Below, piece after piece: positions 16,823-25,855 of a stretch of 64,000 nt of DNA. The stretch's first letter is position 1. The number at the start of each line of letters is the position of its first letter. The position numbers were made by a program, and so were the translations under genes. Origin of the DNA: Embleya sp040605455 (lineage in GTDB: Bacteria > Actinomycetota > Actinomycetes > Streptomycetales > Streptomycetaceae); the NCBI RefSeq assembly GCF_040605455.1, contig NZ_JBEXCV010000009.1:1-64000 (forward strand), in the 5' to 3' direction. The notes under the pieces were generated by a model. It did not search any database. It saw only the letters and a list, made by a program, of their open reading frames with translations, and had not been told where the DNA came from.

Positions 16823-19800
16823 TCACGCCTGCGCCGCGACCGCCCCCGCCGCGTACTCCCGGTCGAGCAATGCCCGAAACGCCCCGGGGGTGGTGCTCAA
16901 CTGCCCCCACGTCCCGCGTTGCCGTACCCGCCCCTCGGCCAGCACCACGATCTCGTCCACCGCGTGCAGTCCGGTGAGCCGATGGGTGACCAGCAGTGTG
17001 GTCCGCCCCCGGGTCGCGTCCAACAGGTCGGCCGTCAGGGCGTCGGCCGTGGGCAGGTCGAGGTGTTCGGCGGGTTCGTCCAGCAGCAGGATCTCGAAGT
17101 CGGCGAGCAGCGCGCGGGCCAGTGCGAGCCGTTGCCGCTGGCCGCCGGACAGCCGTGCGCCGTGCTCGCCGACCATCGTGTCCAGCCCCTGGGGCAGCGT
17201 GTCCACCCAGTCCAGCAGCCGAGCCCGGGCCAGCGCCGCGCGCATCGCGTCCTCGTCGCAATCCGGGCGGGCCAGCCGCAGGTTCTCCCGCAGCGAACTG
17301 TCGAAGACGTGCGCGTCCTGCGCGCACAACCCGATCACGCGCCGTACGTCGTCACCGGCGAGGTCGGTGATCGGTACGCCGGCCAGCGTCACCGCCCCGG
17401 CCGCCGGGTCCAGGAAGCGCAGCAGCACGTTGGCCAGCGTGGTCTTGCCCGACCCGCTCGCCCCCACCACCGCGAGCCGCTTGCCCGGGGTGAGTTCGAG
17501 GTCGACGCCGGCCAGCGCGGGCAGGCCGTCCGGGGTCCAGCGCGCGTGCAGGTCGCGCACCAGCAACGGCAGCGGCGCGGCCGGCAGTGCGCGCGGCGCG
17601 GCCGGCTCGTGGACCGGCTCGGGCGCGTCGATCACCTCGAACACCCGTGCCGCGGCCCGGCGCGAGCTCTCCAGGTGCCGGCCGGCGGCGGGCAATACGA
17701 CGGTGGCCTCGAACGCGGCGAGCGGGGTGAGCACCACCAGCGCGAGCAGCACACCGCTCAACCGGTCGGCGTGCACCGCCGCGACGCCCACCAGGGCGGA
17801 CGCCCATACGGTCGCGCCGGACACGAGCGCGGCCAGGCCGGCCCCGACGCCCGCACCCCGGGCCTGCCCCGCCTCGGTCGCGCGCAGCCGCGCGTCCACC
17901 GCGTCCACCTCGGCCAGCCGGGCGGGCGCGCGGCCCGCCGCGATCAGTTCGGGCGTGCCGCGCAGCAGGTCGACCACGGCGCCGGCGAGTTCGCCGCGGA
18001 CCGCGGCGACCCGGCGTTCGGCCCGCCGGGCGACCCGGCCGGCCAGCCACGGCACCAGCACGCCGGCGGCCAGCAGACCGAGCAGCAACACCGCGCCGGC
18101 CTCGGGCAGCACCAGCGCGACGGCGAGCACCGCACCCGCGCCGACCACAGCCGCCACACACGCGGGCAACAACGCGCGCAGGAAGAAGTCCTGGACCGCG
18201 TCCACGTCGGCGACCAGCCGGGAGAGCAAGTCACCGCGACGGAAGGCGGGCAGCCCCGCCGGCGCCAGCCGCTCCAGGCGTTCGTACACCCGCACCCGCA
18301 ACCGGGCCAGGATCCGAAACGCCGCGTCGTGCCCGATCAGCCGCTCGGCATAGCGAAACACCGCGCGGGAGACGCCGAAGGCCCGCACACCGGTGACCGC
18401 GACCATCAGCGTGAGTACCGGCGGATGCTCCGACGCGCGCGAGATCAGCCACGCCGACGTGGCCATCAGGGCGACCGAGCTGCCCAGCGCGAGTGCCCCG
18501 CACAACACCGCGAGCGCGAGTCGCCCGCGCAACGGCCGGGCCAGCGCGAGCAGTCGGCGGCCGGGCCCGGCCCCGGCGGCTACCGGCGAGTCCGCGAGGG
18601 GAGGCTCGAAGGGCTGCTCGACGGCCGGGACGTCATCCGCCGCCCGTGCGGCCTCGACCTCGGCCGGGAGCACCTGCGCCGCGCCGGCCACGTGTGCACC
18701 CTCCGAGGCCTGCGCCAGGTCCGCTTCGTGTGCGCCCTCCGGGCCGTGCGCCGCGGCCCCCCCGCTCACGGCGACCACCCGGTCGGCCAACGGCAGCAGC
18801 GCCGGCCGATGTGCGACCAGCACGACCGTGCGGCCGACGGCGAGCCGGTGGACCGCCTCGACGATGTCCGCCTCGCTGTCCCCGTCCAGGTTCGAGGTCG
18901 GCTCGTCCAGCAGCAGGATCGGCCGATCGGCCAGGAACGCGCGAGCCAGCGCGAGGCGTTGCCGCTGGCCGGCGGACAGGCCCGCGCCGTCCTCGCCGAG
19001 CGGCGCGTCCAGGCCGCCCGAGGCCGCCACGAAGTCCGCCGCGCCGGCCGCGACCAACGCGTCGTGTACCTCGGCGTCGCCGGCATCCGGGCGGGCCAGG
19101 CGCACGTTGGCGCCGATCGTGCCCGCGAACAGGTAGGGCCGCTGCGGGACCCACGCGATCCGGGCCCGCCACGCGTCGGGGTCCAGCTCGGCCAGGTCCA
19201 CGCCACCCACGGTCACCCGGCCCCCCGTCGGCCGGGTGAAGCCGAGCAGCACCGCGAGCACGGTGGACTTGCCGCACCCGCTCGGCCCGATCAGCGCGAT
19301 CGTCTCGCCCGGTCGTACGGTCAGGTCCAGCTCGGCGGGCGCCGCATCGGCCCGCCCCTCGTGCCGCACGGTCAGGCCGGTCAACACCAACTCGGCCGAG
19401 CGCGGGTCGGGCACCGGCGCGGTTGCGGCGGGGGCGTCCGGTGTGGTCTCCAGGACCGCGAACACCCGGTCCGCGGCGCTCACTCCCTCGACGCTGGCGT
19501 GGTACTCGGCGCCGACCTGACGCAGCGGCAGGTATGCCTCGGGCGCCAGGATCAGCACCACCAGCGCGGTCTCCAGGCTCAGATCGCCGTCGACCAGGCG
19601 CAGGCCGACACCGACCGCGACCAGCGCGACCGAGATGGTGGCGAGCAGTTCGAGCGCGAACGAGGACAGGAACGCGATCCGCAGCGTCTTCAGGGTGGCC
19701 CGGCGGTAGTCGTCGGTGATCGTGCGGATCGACGTGGCCTGGGCCTTGGCCCGGCCGAACACCTTGAGGGTGGGCAGTCCGGCGACCACGTCCAGGAAGT

Positions 19801-20395
19801 GCCCGGCCAGGCGGTTCAGCACCGTCCACTGCCGGTCCATGTACTTCTGTGTGGCCATTCCGATCAATGCCATGAACAGCGGGATCAGCGGGAGCGTGAC
19901 CACGATCGTCACCGCCGAGATCCAGTCGCCGAACACCACACGCGCGAGCACCGCGACCGGCACGGTGACGGACAGGATCAGCTGCGGCAGGTAGCGGGCG
20001 AAGTAGCCGTCGAGCGCGTCCACGCCGCGGGTGGCGAGCGTGGTCAGCTCGCCGGAGCGCTCGTTGTTCAGCCACGCCGGGCCGAGCCGGACCACGTGTG
20101 CGAGCAGCCGCGAACGTAGTTGCGACTTCACCGCTGCCGAGGTGCGGTGCGCGATCACCTCGGTGAGCCAGGAGATCGCCGAGCGGGCCGCGATCACGCC
20201 GGCGAGCAGGCCCAGCTCCGGCCACAGGTCGCCGACCGCGGCCTCCTCCTCGAAGGCCGCCACGATCACCCGGGCGAGCAGGCCCGCCTGGACGAGCACG
20301 AGACCCGCGCCCGCCGTGCCCAGCACCACGGTCAGGGCCAGAAAGCCCCGGGTGGCACGGGCGTGGGTCAGCAGGCGCGGGTCTACAGGCTTCAC
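16823..20395 (-). CDS. cydDC: Fused CydD-CydC thiol-reductant ABC exporter
   Basis: A 1190-residue protein joining both half-transporters needed to assemble cytochrome bd. The CydD half (about 1-545) has Walker A GPSGCGKST, signature LSAGQRQRLALARAFL and Walker B ILLLDEPTSNLD. The CydC half (about 615-1190) has GASGSGKTT, LSGGQRQRLALARALL and ILLLDEPAEHLD. Each half has a six-helix membrane domain. A linker of about 70 residues rich in Ala, Glu and His separates them. GTG 20395 is the start, 56 bp after the cydB stop, so it is third in the cyd operon. It exports cysteine/glutathione-type thiols in E. coli; here probably cysteine. Confidence 0.94.
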   Translation of the reverse strand: MKPVDPRLLTHARATRGFLALTVVLGTAGAGLVLVQAGLLARVIVAAFEEEAAVGDLWPELGLLAGVIAARSAISWLTEVIAHRTSAAVKSQLRSRLLAHVVRLGPAWLNNERSGELTTLATRGVDALDGYFARYLPQLILSVTVPVAVLARVVFGDWISAVTIVVTLPLIPLFMALIGMATQKYMDRQWTVLNRLAGHFLDVVAGLPTLKVFGRAKAQATSIRTITDDYRRATLKTLRIAFLSSFALELLATISVALVAVGVGLRLVDGDLSLETALVVLILAPEAYLPLRQVGAEYHASVEGVSAADRVFAVLETTPDAPAATAPVPDPRSAELVLTGLTVRHEGRADAAPAELDLTVRPGETIALIGPSGCGKSTVLAVLLGFTRPTGGRVTVGGVDLAELDPDAWRARIAWVPQRPYLFAGTIGANVRLARPDAGDAEVHDALVAAGAADFVAASGGLDAPLGEDGAGLSAGQRQRLALARAFLADRPILLLDEPTSNLDGDSEADIVEAVHRLAVGRTVVLVAHRPALLPLADRVVAVSGGAAAHGPEGAHEADLAQASEGAHVAGAAQVLPAEVEAARAADDVPAVEQPFEPPLADSPVAAGAGPGRRLLALARPLRGRLALAVLCGALALGSSVALMATSAWLISRASEHPPVLTLMVAVTGVRAFGVSRAVFRYAERLIGHDAAFRILARLRVRVYERLERLAPAGLPAFRRGDLLSRLVADVDAVQDFFLRALLPACVAAVVGAGAVLAVALVLPEAGAVLLLGLLAAGVLVPWLAGRVARRAERRVAAVRGELAGAVVDLLRGTPELIAAGRAPARLAEVDAVDARLRATEAGQARGAGVGAGLAALVSGATVWASALVGVAAVHADRLSGVLLALVVLTPLAAFEATVVLPAAGRHLESSRRAAARVFEVIDAPEPVHEPAAPRALPAAPLPLLVRDLHARWTPDGLPALAGVDLELTPGKRLAVVGASGSGKTTLANVLLRFLDPAAGAVTLAGVPITDLAGDDVRRVIGLCAQDAHVFDSSLRENLRLARPDCDEDAMRAALARARLLDWVDTLPQGLDTMVGEHGARLSGGQRQRLALARALLADFEILLLDEPAEHLDLPTADALTADLLDATRGRTTLLVTHRLTGLHAVDEIVVLAEGRVRQRGTWGQLSTTPGAFRALLDREYAAGAVAAQA

Positions 20396-20451
20396 GAGCC
20401 GCTCTTTCGTCGGTGCGTCTTCGGTGCGGTCCTACGCGGTTCTCCGATCCG

Positions 20452-21489
20452 CTACTTGCCGACCAGGTCGGCGGCAGCGGCACCGAAGGCCGGCTTGGTC
20501 GGGATGCTCTTGGTGCTGATCCGCTTGCGGAACACCCAGTACGTCCAGGCCTGGTAGCACAGCACGATCGGGGTCATGAAGCCGGCGACCCAGGTCATGA
20601 TTTCGAGCGTGTACGGCGTCGAGGACGCGTTGTGGATGGTCAGGTTCCACGCCGAGTCCAGGCTGGAGGGCATCACGTTCGGGAACAGCGACAGGAACAG
20701 CATCGCCACCGCGGCGATCACTGTCACGCCGGAGAGTGCGAACGCCCAGCCCTCGCGGCCGATCCGGTTCATCGCCAGCGCGGCCACCAGGGCGAGCACC
20801 GCGACGATCAGCGCGGCCAGGGTGCGGCCGTTGCCGTGCTGTGCCTGGGTCCAGATCAGGAACGCCGCGGCGAGCACGGCGGTGGCGATGCCGACCTTCC
20901 CGGCCAGCGCGTTGGCCCGGGCCCGGATGTCGCCGTTGGTCTTGAGCGCGACGAAGACCGCGCCGTGGAAGGTGAACAGCACCGTGGTGACCACGCCGCC
21001 GAGCAGTGCGTACGGGTTGAGCAGGTCGAGCAGGTTGCCGACGTACTCCTTGTTCGCGTCGATCTTCACCCCGCGGGTGATGTTCGCGAACGCGACGCCC
21101 CACAGGAACGCGGGCACCAAGGAGCCCCAGAAGATCGCCTGTTCCCAGCCGCGCTTCCAGCGCTCCTCGTCACGTTTGGCCCGGTACTCGAACGCGACCC
21201 CGCGCAGGATCAGCGCGACCAGGATCAGCAGCAGCGGCAGGTAGAAGCCACTGAACAAGGTGGCGTACCACTCGGGAAAGGCCGCGAAGGTGGCCCCACC
21301 CGCGGTGATCAGCCAGACCTCGTTGCCGTCCCACACCGGGCCGATGGTGTTGATCAGCACCCGGCGCTCGGTCTCGTTCCGGGCCAGCACCTTGGTCAGG
21401 ATGCCGACGCCGAAGTCGAAGCCCTCGAGGAAGAAGTAGCCGATCCACAGGACGGCGATCAGCAGGAACCAGAATTCGTTGAGTCCCAT
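20452..21489 (-). CDS. cydB: Cytochrome bd ubiquinol oxidase subunit II
   Basis: A 345-residue, multi-helix membrane subunit of the high-affinity terminal oxidase. It has the expected N-terminal MGLNEFWFLLIAVLWIGYFFLEGFDFGVG core, with the conserved aromatic/FEGFDFG-type motif, and IGPVWDGNEVWLITAGGA, which contacts the haem region of CydA. Twelve bases separate it from cydA and 56 from cydDC, so the three form one operon. It supports respiration at low oxygen or under nitrosative stress. Confidence 0.96.
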   Translation of the reverse strand: MGLNEFWFLLIAVLWIGYFFLEGFDFGVGILTKVLARNETERRVLINTIGPVWDGNEVWLITAGGATFAAFPEWYATLFSGFYLPLLLILVALILRGVAFEYRAKRDEERWKRGWEQAIFWGSLVPAFLWGVAFANITRGVKIDANKEYVGNLLDLLNPYALLGGVVTTVLFTFHGAVFVALKTNGDIRARANALAGKVGIATAVLAAAFLIWTQAQHGNGRTLAALIVAVLALVAALAMNRIGREGWAFALSGVTVIAAVAMLFLSLFPNVMPSSLDSAWNLTIHNASSTPYTLEIMTWVAGFMTPIVLCYQAWTYWVFRKRISTKSIPTKPAFGAAAADLVGK

Positions 21490-21501
21490 GACACTCTCCC
21501 C

Positions 21502-22938
21502 TTAGTACGCGAAGGCGAGCGGACGGTCGGCGTCCCCGCCGTCGCCCGACGGATCGTCGGGGTCCTTGCTCACGGGCGGTTTGATCGGCTCGGGACCGGC
21601 CTTGACGTAGCGCCGGATCAGGCCCAGTTCGACCACCGCGAGCGCGCCGTACAGCAGCGTGAACACGATCAGCGAGGTCAGCACCTCACCGGTGGACACA
21701 CTCGGCGACACCCCGGCCTCGGTCTTGAGCACGCCGAACACCAGCCACGGCTGGCGGCCCATCTCGGTGAAGATCCAGCCGAACGAGTTGGCCGCGAACG
21801 GGAACGCGATGGTCCACAGGCCGATCCGGTACACCCACGGATTGGTCGGCAGCTCGCGCTTGCGCCGGGTCAGCCACAGGCCGACCAGGCCGATGCCCGC
21901 GGTGACCATGCCGACGCCGATCATCAGCCGGAACGACCAGTAGGTGACGAAGATGTTGGGCCGGTAGTCGCCGGGGCCGAACTTGACCACCGACTGCTTC
22001 TGGAGGTCGTTGATCCCGGGCAGCTCGGCGTCGAAGTCGTTCTTGGCCAGGAAGGACAGCGCGCCCGGGACCTCTATGGCGACCCTGTTGTGGCCCTTGT
22101 TGACGTCGCCGTAGGAGAAGATCGAGAACGGCGCCGGCTTCGAGGTCTCCCACAGCGCCTCGGCCGAGGCCATCTTCATCGGCTGCTGCTCGTACATCAG
22201 CTTGCCCTGCATGTCACCGGTGAGTGCGAGGCCCACACCCGCCAGCACCGAGACCCACAGGCCCAGCCGCAGCGACGGGCGGAACACCGCGACCTCGTTG
22301 CGCTTGCGCAGGTGCCAGCAGCTGATCCCGATCAGGAAGCCGCCGGCGACCAGGAACGCTGCCGGGAGGATGTGCAGGAACGCGGCGATCGCGGTGTTGT
22401 TGGTGAGCACCGCGACGAAGTCGGTCAGCTCGGCGCGGCCGGTCTCCGGGTTGATCCGGTATCCGACCGGGTGCTGCATCCACGAGTTCGCGGCCAGGAT
22501 GAAGTAGGCCGACAGGATCGTGCCGATCGCGGCGGCCCAGATGGTGGCCAGGTGGATCTTCTTCGGCAGCCGCTCCCAGCCGAAGATCCACAACCCCAGG
22601 AAGGTCGACTCCAGGAAGAACGCGACCAGTGCCTCGATGGCGAGCGGGGCGCCGAAGATGTCACCGACGAAGCGCGAGTAGTCGGACCAGTTCATCCCGA
22701 ACTGGAACTCCTGCACGATGCCGGTGACCAGGCCGAGCGCGAAGTTGATCAGGAAGAGCTTGCCCCAGAACTTGGTGGCCCGGAGGTAGTGCTCCTTGCC
22801 GGTGCGCACCCACGCGGTCTGCAGACATGCCACCAGGATGGACAAACCCATTGTGAGCGGGACGAAGAGGAAGTGGTAGACGGTCGTGATGCCGAACTGC
22901 CACCGGGCTACGTCGAGTGTTTCGACGGCGAGGTCCAT
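21502..22938 (-). CDS. cydA: Cytochrome bd ubiquinol oxidase subunit I
   Basis: A 478-residue haem-carrying subunit. His22 in WQFGITTVYHFLFVPLT corresponds to the E. coli His19 ligand of haem b595; the AFLHILPAAFLVAGG segment supplies the b558 His; and GWIFTEMGRQPW holds the b558 Met. The Q-loop between helices 6 and 7 is present and of the short type. It is first in the cydA-cydB-cydDC operon. ATG 22938 is preceded by GAGGGG. Two tandem Rex-type operators lie 155-198 bp upstream. Confidence 0.96.
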   Translation of the reverse strand: MDLAVETLDVARWQFGITTVYHFLFVPLTMGLSILVACLQTAWVRTGKEHYLRATKFWGKLFLINFALGLVTGIVQEFQFGMNWSDYSRFVGDIFGAPLAIEALVAFFLESTFLGLWIFGWERLPKKIHLATIWAAAIGTILSAYFILAANSWMQHPVGYRINPETGRAELTDFVAVLTNNTAIAAFLHILPAAFLVAGGFLIGISCWHLRKRNEVAVFRPSLRLGLWVSVLAGVGLALTGDMQGKLMYEQQPMKMASAEALWETSKPAPFSIFSYGDVNKGHNRVAIEVPGALSFLAKNDFDAELPGINDLQKQSVVKFGPGDYRPNIFVTYWSFRLMIGVGMVTAGIGLVGLWLTRRKRELPTNPWVYRIGLWTIAFPFAANSFGWIFTEMGRQPWLVFGVLKTEAGVSPSVSTGEVLTSLIVFTLLYGALAVVELGLIRRYVKAGPEPIKPPVSKDPDDPSGDGGDADRPLAFAY

Positions 22939-23092
22939 GGGCCCCTCATTCCTCCTGATCGCCGGTCGTGTCTCGCTCGCGAGCGCACGTTTGGTTCACG
23001 ATGCACACGGCGCTTCCGCGCATCCCACCCGACACTCCGTCGAACAAATCCGGAGGAACCGGGAGGGGCCTGCGGCTTCACCTGGCAAAACT

Positions 23093-23110
23093 TTGTGAAT
23101 GGGTTCACAA
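23093..23110. promoter_or_regulatory. Rex operator 1 (ROP)
   Basis: TTGTGAATGGGTTCACAA is a perfect inverted repeat matching the actinobacterial Rex consensus TGTGAACNNNTTCACA except at one central base. Rex represses cyd genes when the NADH/NAD+ ratio is low. It lies upstream of cydA, where S. coelicolor also has Rex sites (established for that species). Confidence 0.9.
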
Positions 23111-23118
23111 AGTAGAGC

Positions 23119-23136
23119 TTGTGCATCCGTTCACAA
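23119..23136. promoter_or_regulatory. Rex operator 2 (ROP)
   Basis: TTGTGCATCCGTTCACAA has one substitution (A to C) in the left half site. It is centred 26 bp from operator 1, so the two sites lie on nearly the same face of the helix, which would suit cooperative Rex binding. Confidence 0.8.
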
Positions 23137-23144
23137 ACTCTAGC

Positions 23145-23188
23145 GAGCCCTCTCGGGCACCCCTTGAGGGGGGTACCCGAGAGGGCTC
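23145..23188 (-). terminator. Strong hairpin downstream of hisC
   Basis: GAGCCCTCTCGGG (23145-23157) pairs perfectly with CCCGAGAGGGCTC (23176-23188), with an inner ACCCC/GGGG stem. It lies 93 bp after the hisC stop and before the cyd operators, so it separates the two same-strand transcripts. Confidence 0.8.
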
Positions 23189-23280
23189 GAAGTGGTCCGA
23201 ACGGACCCAAACGCCGATGGGCGACCACACCCGCGCGCCCGCCGACGACCGGCCGCGCGTTCCCGCCCGGCGGCGACCGC

Positions 23281-24387
23281 CTACGCCTCCATGAACCGCG
23301 CGGCCTGCTCCAGGAAGATCGTGTTGGCCTCGGTCTCGCCGATGGTGATCCGGCAGCCCTCGCCCGCGAACGGCCGTACGGTGACCCCGGCCGCCTCGCA
23401 CAGCTCGGCGAACTCGTTCGTGCGCTCGCCCAGCCGCAGCCAGACGAAGTTGGCCTGCGAGTCGAAGATCGTCCAGCCCTGGCCGATCAGCGTCTCCAGC
23501 ACCCGCTCCCGCTCGGCGACCAACGCGTCGACCCGCTCCAGGAGTTCGTTCTCGGCGCCGATCGAGGCGATCGCGGCCACCTGGGCCAACCGGTTCACCG
23601 CGAACGGCATCCCGGTCTTGCGCAGCTCGTCGGCGACCGGCTCGTGCGCGATCGCGAAGCCCACCCGCAAACCGGCCAGACCGTACGCCTTCGAGAACGT
23701 GCGCAGCACCACCACGTTGGGCCGGTCGCGGTATATGTCCACGCCGTCCGGTACCTGCTCGTCACGGATGAACTCGCGGTACGCCTCGTCCAGCACGACC
23801 AGCACGTCGCGCGGAACCCGGTCCAGGAAGCGCTCCAGCTCGGCGCGGTGGATCACCGCGCCGGTCGGGTTGTTCGGGTTGCATACGAGGATCAGCCGGG
23901 TCCGCTCGGTGACGGCGGCCGCCATCGCGTCCAGGTCGTGGCTCTCGTCGGCGAGCAGCGGGATCGGCACCGGCGTCGCGCCCGCGAGCAGCACCAGGAG
24001 CGGGTACGCCTCGAACGAGCGCCACGCGAACACGACCTCGTCGCCCTCGCCGGCCGTCGCGTTCACCAGTTGCTGCGCCACCGTGACCGAGCCCGCGCCC
24101 GCCACGACGTGCGACGCGGGCACCGCGAGCCGCTCGGCGAGCGTCTGCGCCAACTCCGTGTACGCCGGGTCCGGGTAGCGGTTCATCTCGCCGACGGCGT
24201 CGGCCACCACCTTGTGCACGCTGGGCAGCGGCGGGTACGGGTTCTCGTTCGAGGAGAGCTTGTACGCGGGTACGCCCTCCGCCGCCACCGGCGGCCGGCC
24301 CGCCTTGTAGATGGGCACCTCGGCCAGGACCGGCCGGAACCTCGGAATGCCGCTGTCGTCCGTGCCTGGGGCGTTGTGCTGGGTCAC
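23281..24387 (-). CDS. hisC: Histidinol-phosphate aminotransferase family protein
   Basis: A 368-residue PLP fold-type I aminotransferase. The substrate-side N-terminus YKLSSNENPYPPLPS, the cofactor motif NPNNPTG and the Schiff-base Lys in RTFSKAYGLAGLRVGFA are all present. It could make histidine, or act on phenylalanine or other aromatic acids, since a main his operon is not nearby and actinobacteria carry several HisC paralogues. GTG 24387 is five bases after GGAGGA and is preferred to the longer frame. Divergent from the LacI gene. Confidence 0.88.
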   Translation of the reverse strand: MTQHNAPGTDDSGIPRFRPVLAEVPIYKAGRPPVAAEGVPAYKLSSNENPYPPLPSVHKVVADAVGEMNRYPDPAYTELAQTLAERLAVPASHVVAGAGSVTVAQQLVNATAGEGDEVVFAWRSFEAYPLLVLLAGATPVPIPLLADESHDLDAMAAAVTERTRLILVCNPNNPTGAVIHRAELERFLDRVPRDVLVVLDEAYREFIRDEQVPDGVDIYRDRPNVVVLRTFSKAYGLAGLRVGFAIAHEPVADELRKTGMPFAVNRLAQVAAIASIGAENELLERVDALVAERERVLETLIGQGWTIFDSQANFVWLRLGERTNEFAELCEAAGVTVRPFAGEGCRITIGETEANTIFLEQAARFMEA

Positions 24388-24592
24388 GCCCGTCCTCCTC
24401 GCATACTGGTCGGGGTGCCTGGGCGCACGTCCCGGTCGTCTCAACTCTATGGTCCGTCGGCTCGGGGGTGGACGGTCGGGCGGATCACGACCTTCGCCGA
24501 ACGTTCAGGGGCAGGTATGGGGGGATACGTTTCTTCGTAAAGCAATGACATGAACCCGGCCAGGGCGGCGCATTCGGCCTACTGTCGGGACG

Positions 24593-25612
24593 ATGACAGC
24601 GCCAGATGTACCGCGTGTGGGGCGGCGGATCCGGGTGGGCATCCGGGATGTCGCAGCGGCCGCCGGGGTGTCGATCACGACCGTCTCCGACGCACTCAAC
24701 GGCAAGGGCCGACTGCCCGACACGACGCGGTTGCACGTACGCGAGGTGGCGGACCGACTGGGCTACCGGCCCTCGGCCGCGGCACGCACGCTGCGCACCG
24801 GTCGGTCCGGGCTGCTCGGGCTGACCACGACCATGCGCTCGACCGAGCCGTTCGCCCTCACCGAGTTCGCCTGGTTCGCCGAGCTGGTCCGCTCCGCCAC
24901 CGCCACCGCCCTGGACCTGGGCTACGCGTTGGTGGTGTTGCCCGCCTCCTCACCGCACGACGTGTGGGGCAACGTGGCGCTCGACGGCACGATCGTGGTC
25001 GACCCGGTGGACGACGATCCGCTCGTGCACGAGCTGCTGCGTCGGGGTGTGCCGGTGGTCAGTGGCGGTCATCCCGGCTCGACCCCGGTCTACGGCTGGG
25101 TGGACAACGATCATGTGGCCGCCGTGCGTTGTGTGCTCGACCATCTCGCCCAGGCCGGCGCCGGCCGGATCGGCCTGCTCGCCGCCTCCGACGGGCCGGG
25201 CGCGGGCAAGGGCGTCGCGGGCTACCGGGCGTGGTGCGCGGATCGGGGTGTGCCGCCGATCACCGAGGAGTACGAGGCGCGCACCCCCGGTGCCGGTCGG
25301 GCCGCCGCGTCCCGGCTGCTGGACCGGGAGCCGGACGCGGTGTTCGGGCTGCACGAGGGTTGTGCGGCCGAATTGCTCGCCGCCGCCCGGGCGCGCGAGC
25401 TGCGGGTGCCCGACGACCTGCTCCTGGCCTGTTGCGGCGAAGGGACCGACCCGTCGGTGACCTCGCTGAGCCTGCAACCGGCGCTGGCCGGTGCGTGGGC
25501 GGTGGAACTGCTGGTGGGCGTGATCGAGGACGCCGGGGCGGGGCCGCTGCTGCCCGCACAGCGCACCGTGCCCACCCGGTTGTCGGTGCGCGACTCCACC
25601 ACCCGACGCTGA
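24593..25612 (+). CDS. LacI-family transcriptional regulator
   Basis: A 339-residue repressor. The N-terminal LacI HTH and hinge helix are IRDVAAAAGVSITTVSDALNGKGRLPDTTRLHVREVADRLGYRPSAAARTL. A periplasmic-binding-like effector domain follows (DGTIVVDPVDDDP, VDNDHVAAVRCVLDHLAQAG). The C-terminal half is rather divergent in the usual sugar-contact positions, so the ligand is not predictable. ATG 24593 with GGGA upstream. It is divergent from hisC over 205 bp, which may be its own target. Confidence 0.9.
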   Translation: MTAPDVPRVGRRIRVGIRDVAAAAGVSITTVSDALNGKGRLPDTTRLHVREVADRLGYRPSAAARTLRTGRSGLLGLTTTMRSTEPFALTEFAWFAELVRSATATALDLGYALVVLPASSPHDVWGNVALDGTIVVDPVDDDPLVHELLRRGVPVVSGGHPGSTPVYGWVDNDHVAAVRCVLDHLAQAGAGRIGLLAASDGPGAGKGVAGYRAWCADRGVPPITEEYEARTPGAGRAAASRLLDREPDAVFGLHEGCAAELLAAARARELRVPDDLLLACCGEGTDPSVTSLSLQPALAGAWAVELLVGVIEDAGAGPLLPAQRTVPTRLSVRDSTTRR

Positions 25613-25855
25613 CCCGCGTGCGCCCGCCCGGCCCGGCCGATCGGGGCCGGGGCCGCCGGGTGGGACCGGCACGGCTGCACGCACAATTGAGCGTGGTCCG
25701 TTCCGCCGTGCCCGCACGAGAGATACGGTCCAGGAATCATCCGAATCGGACCGGGTGAGCCGCAGCCGAACCCGGCTGTTGTGCGTCCTGGTTCACAACG
25801 GGTGTCGGCATCGCCGCCGTACGGTGGTGCGGATCGTGAAGAAAGGACCCTTCTG

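Larger units (their letters stand above)
22939..23280 (-). other. cyd promoter region
   Basis: A 342-bp gap holding, from the hisC side, a strong hairpin (23145-23188), two Rex operators (23093-23136), and then a leader of about 150 bp to cydA without a recognisable gene. Confidence 0.7.

Noticed and set aside
16823..20395. CydD and CydC as two genes
   Set aside because: The frame is continuous through a linker between the two halves, with no internal stop; the fused form is usual in streptomycetes.
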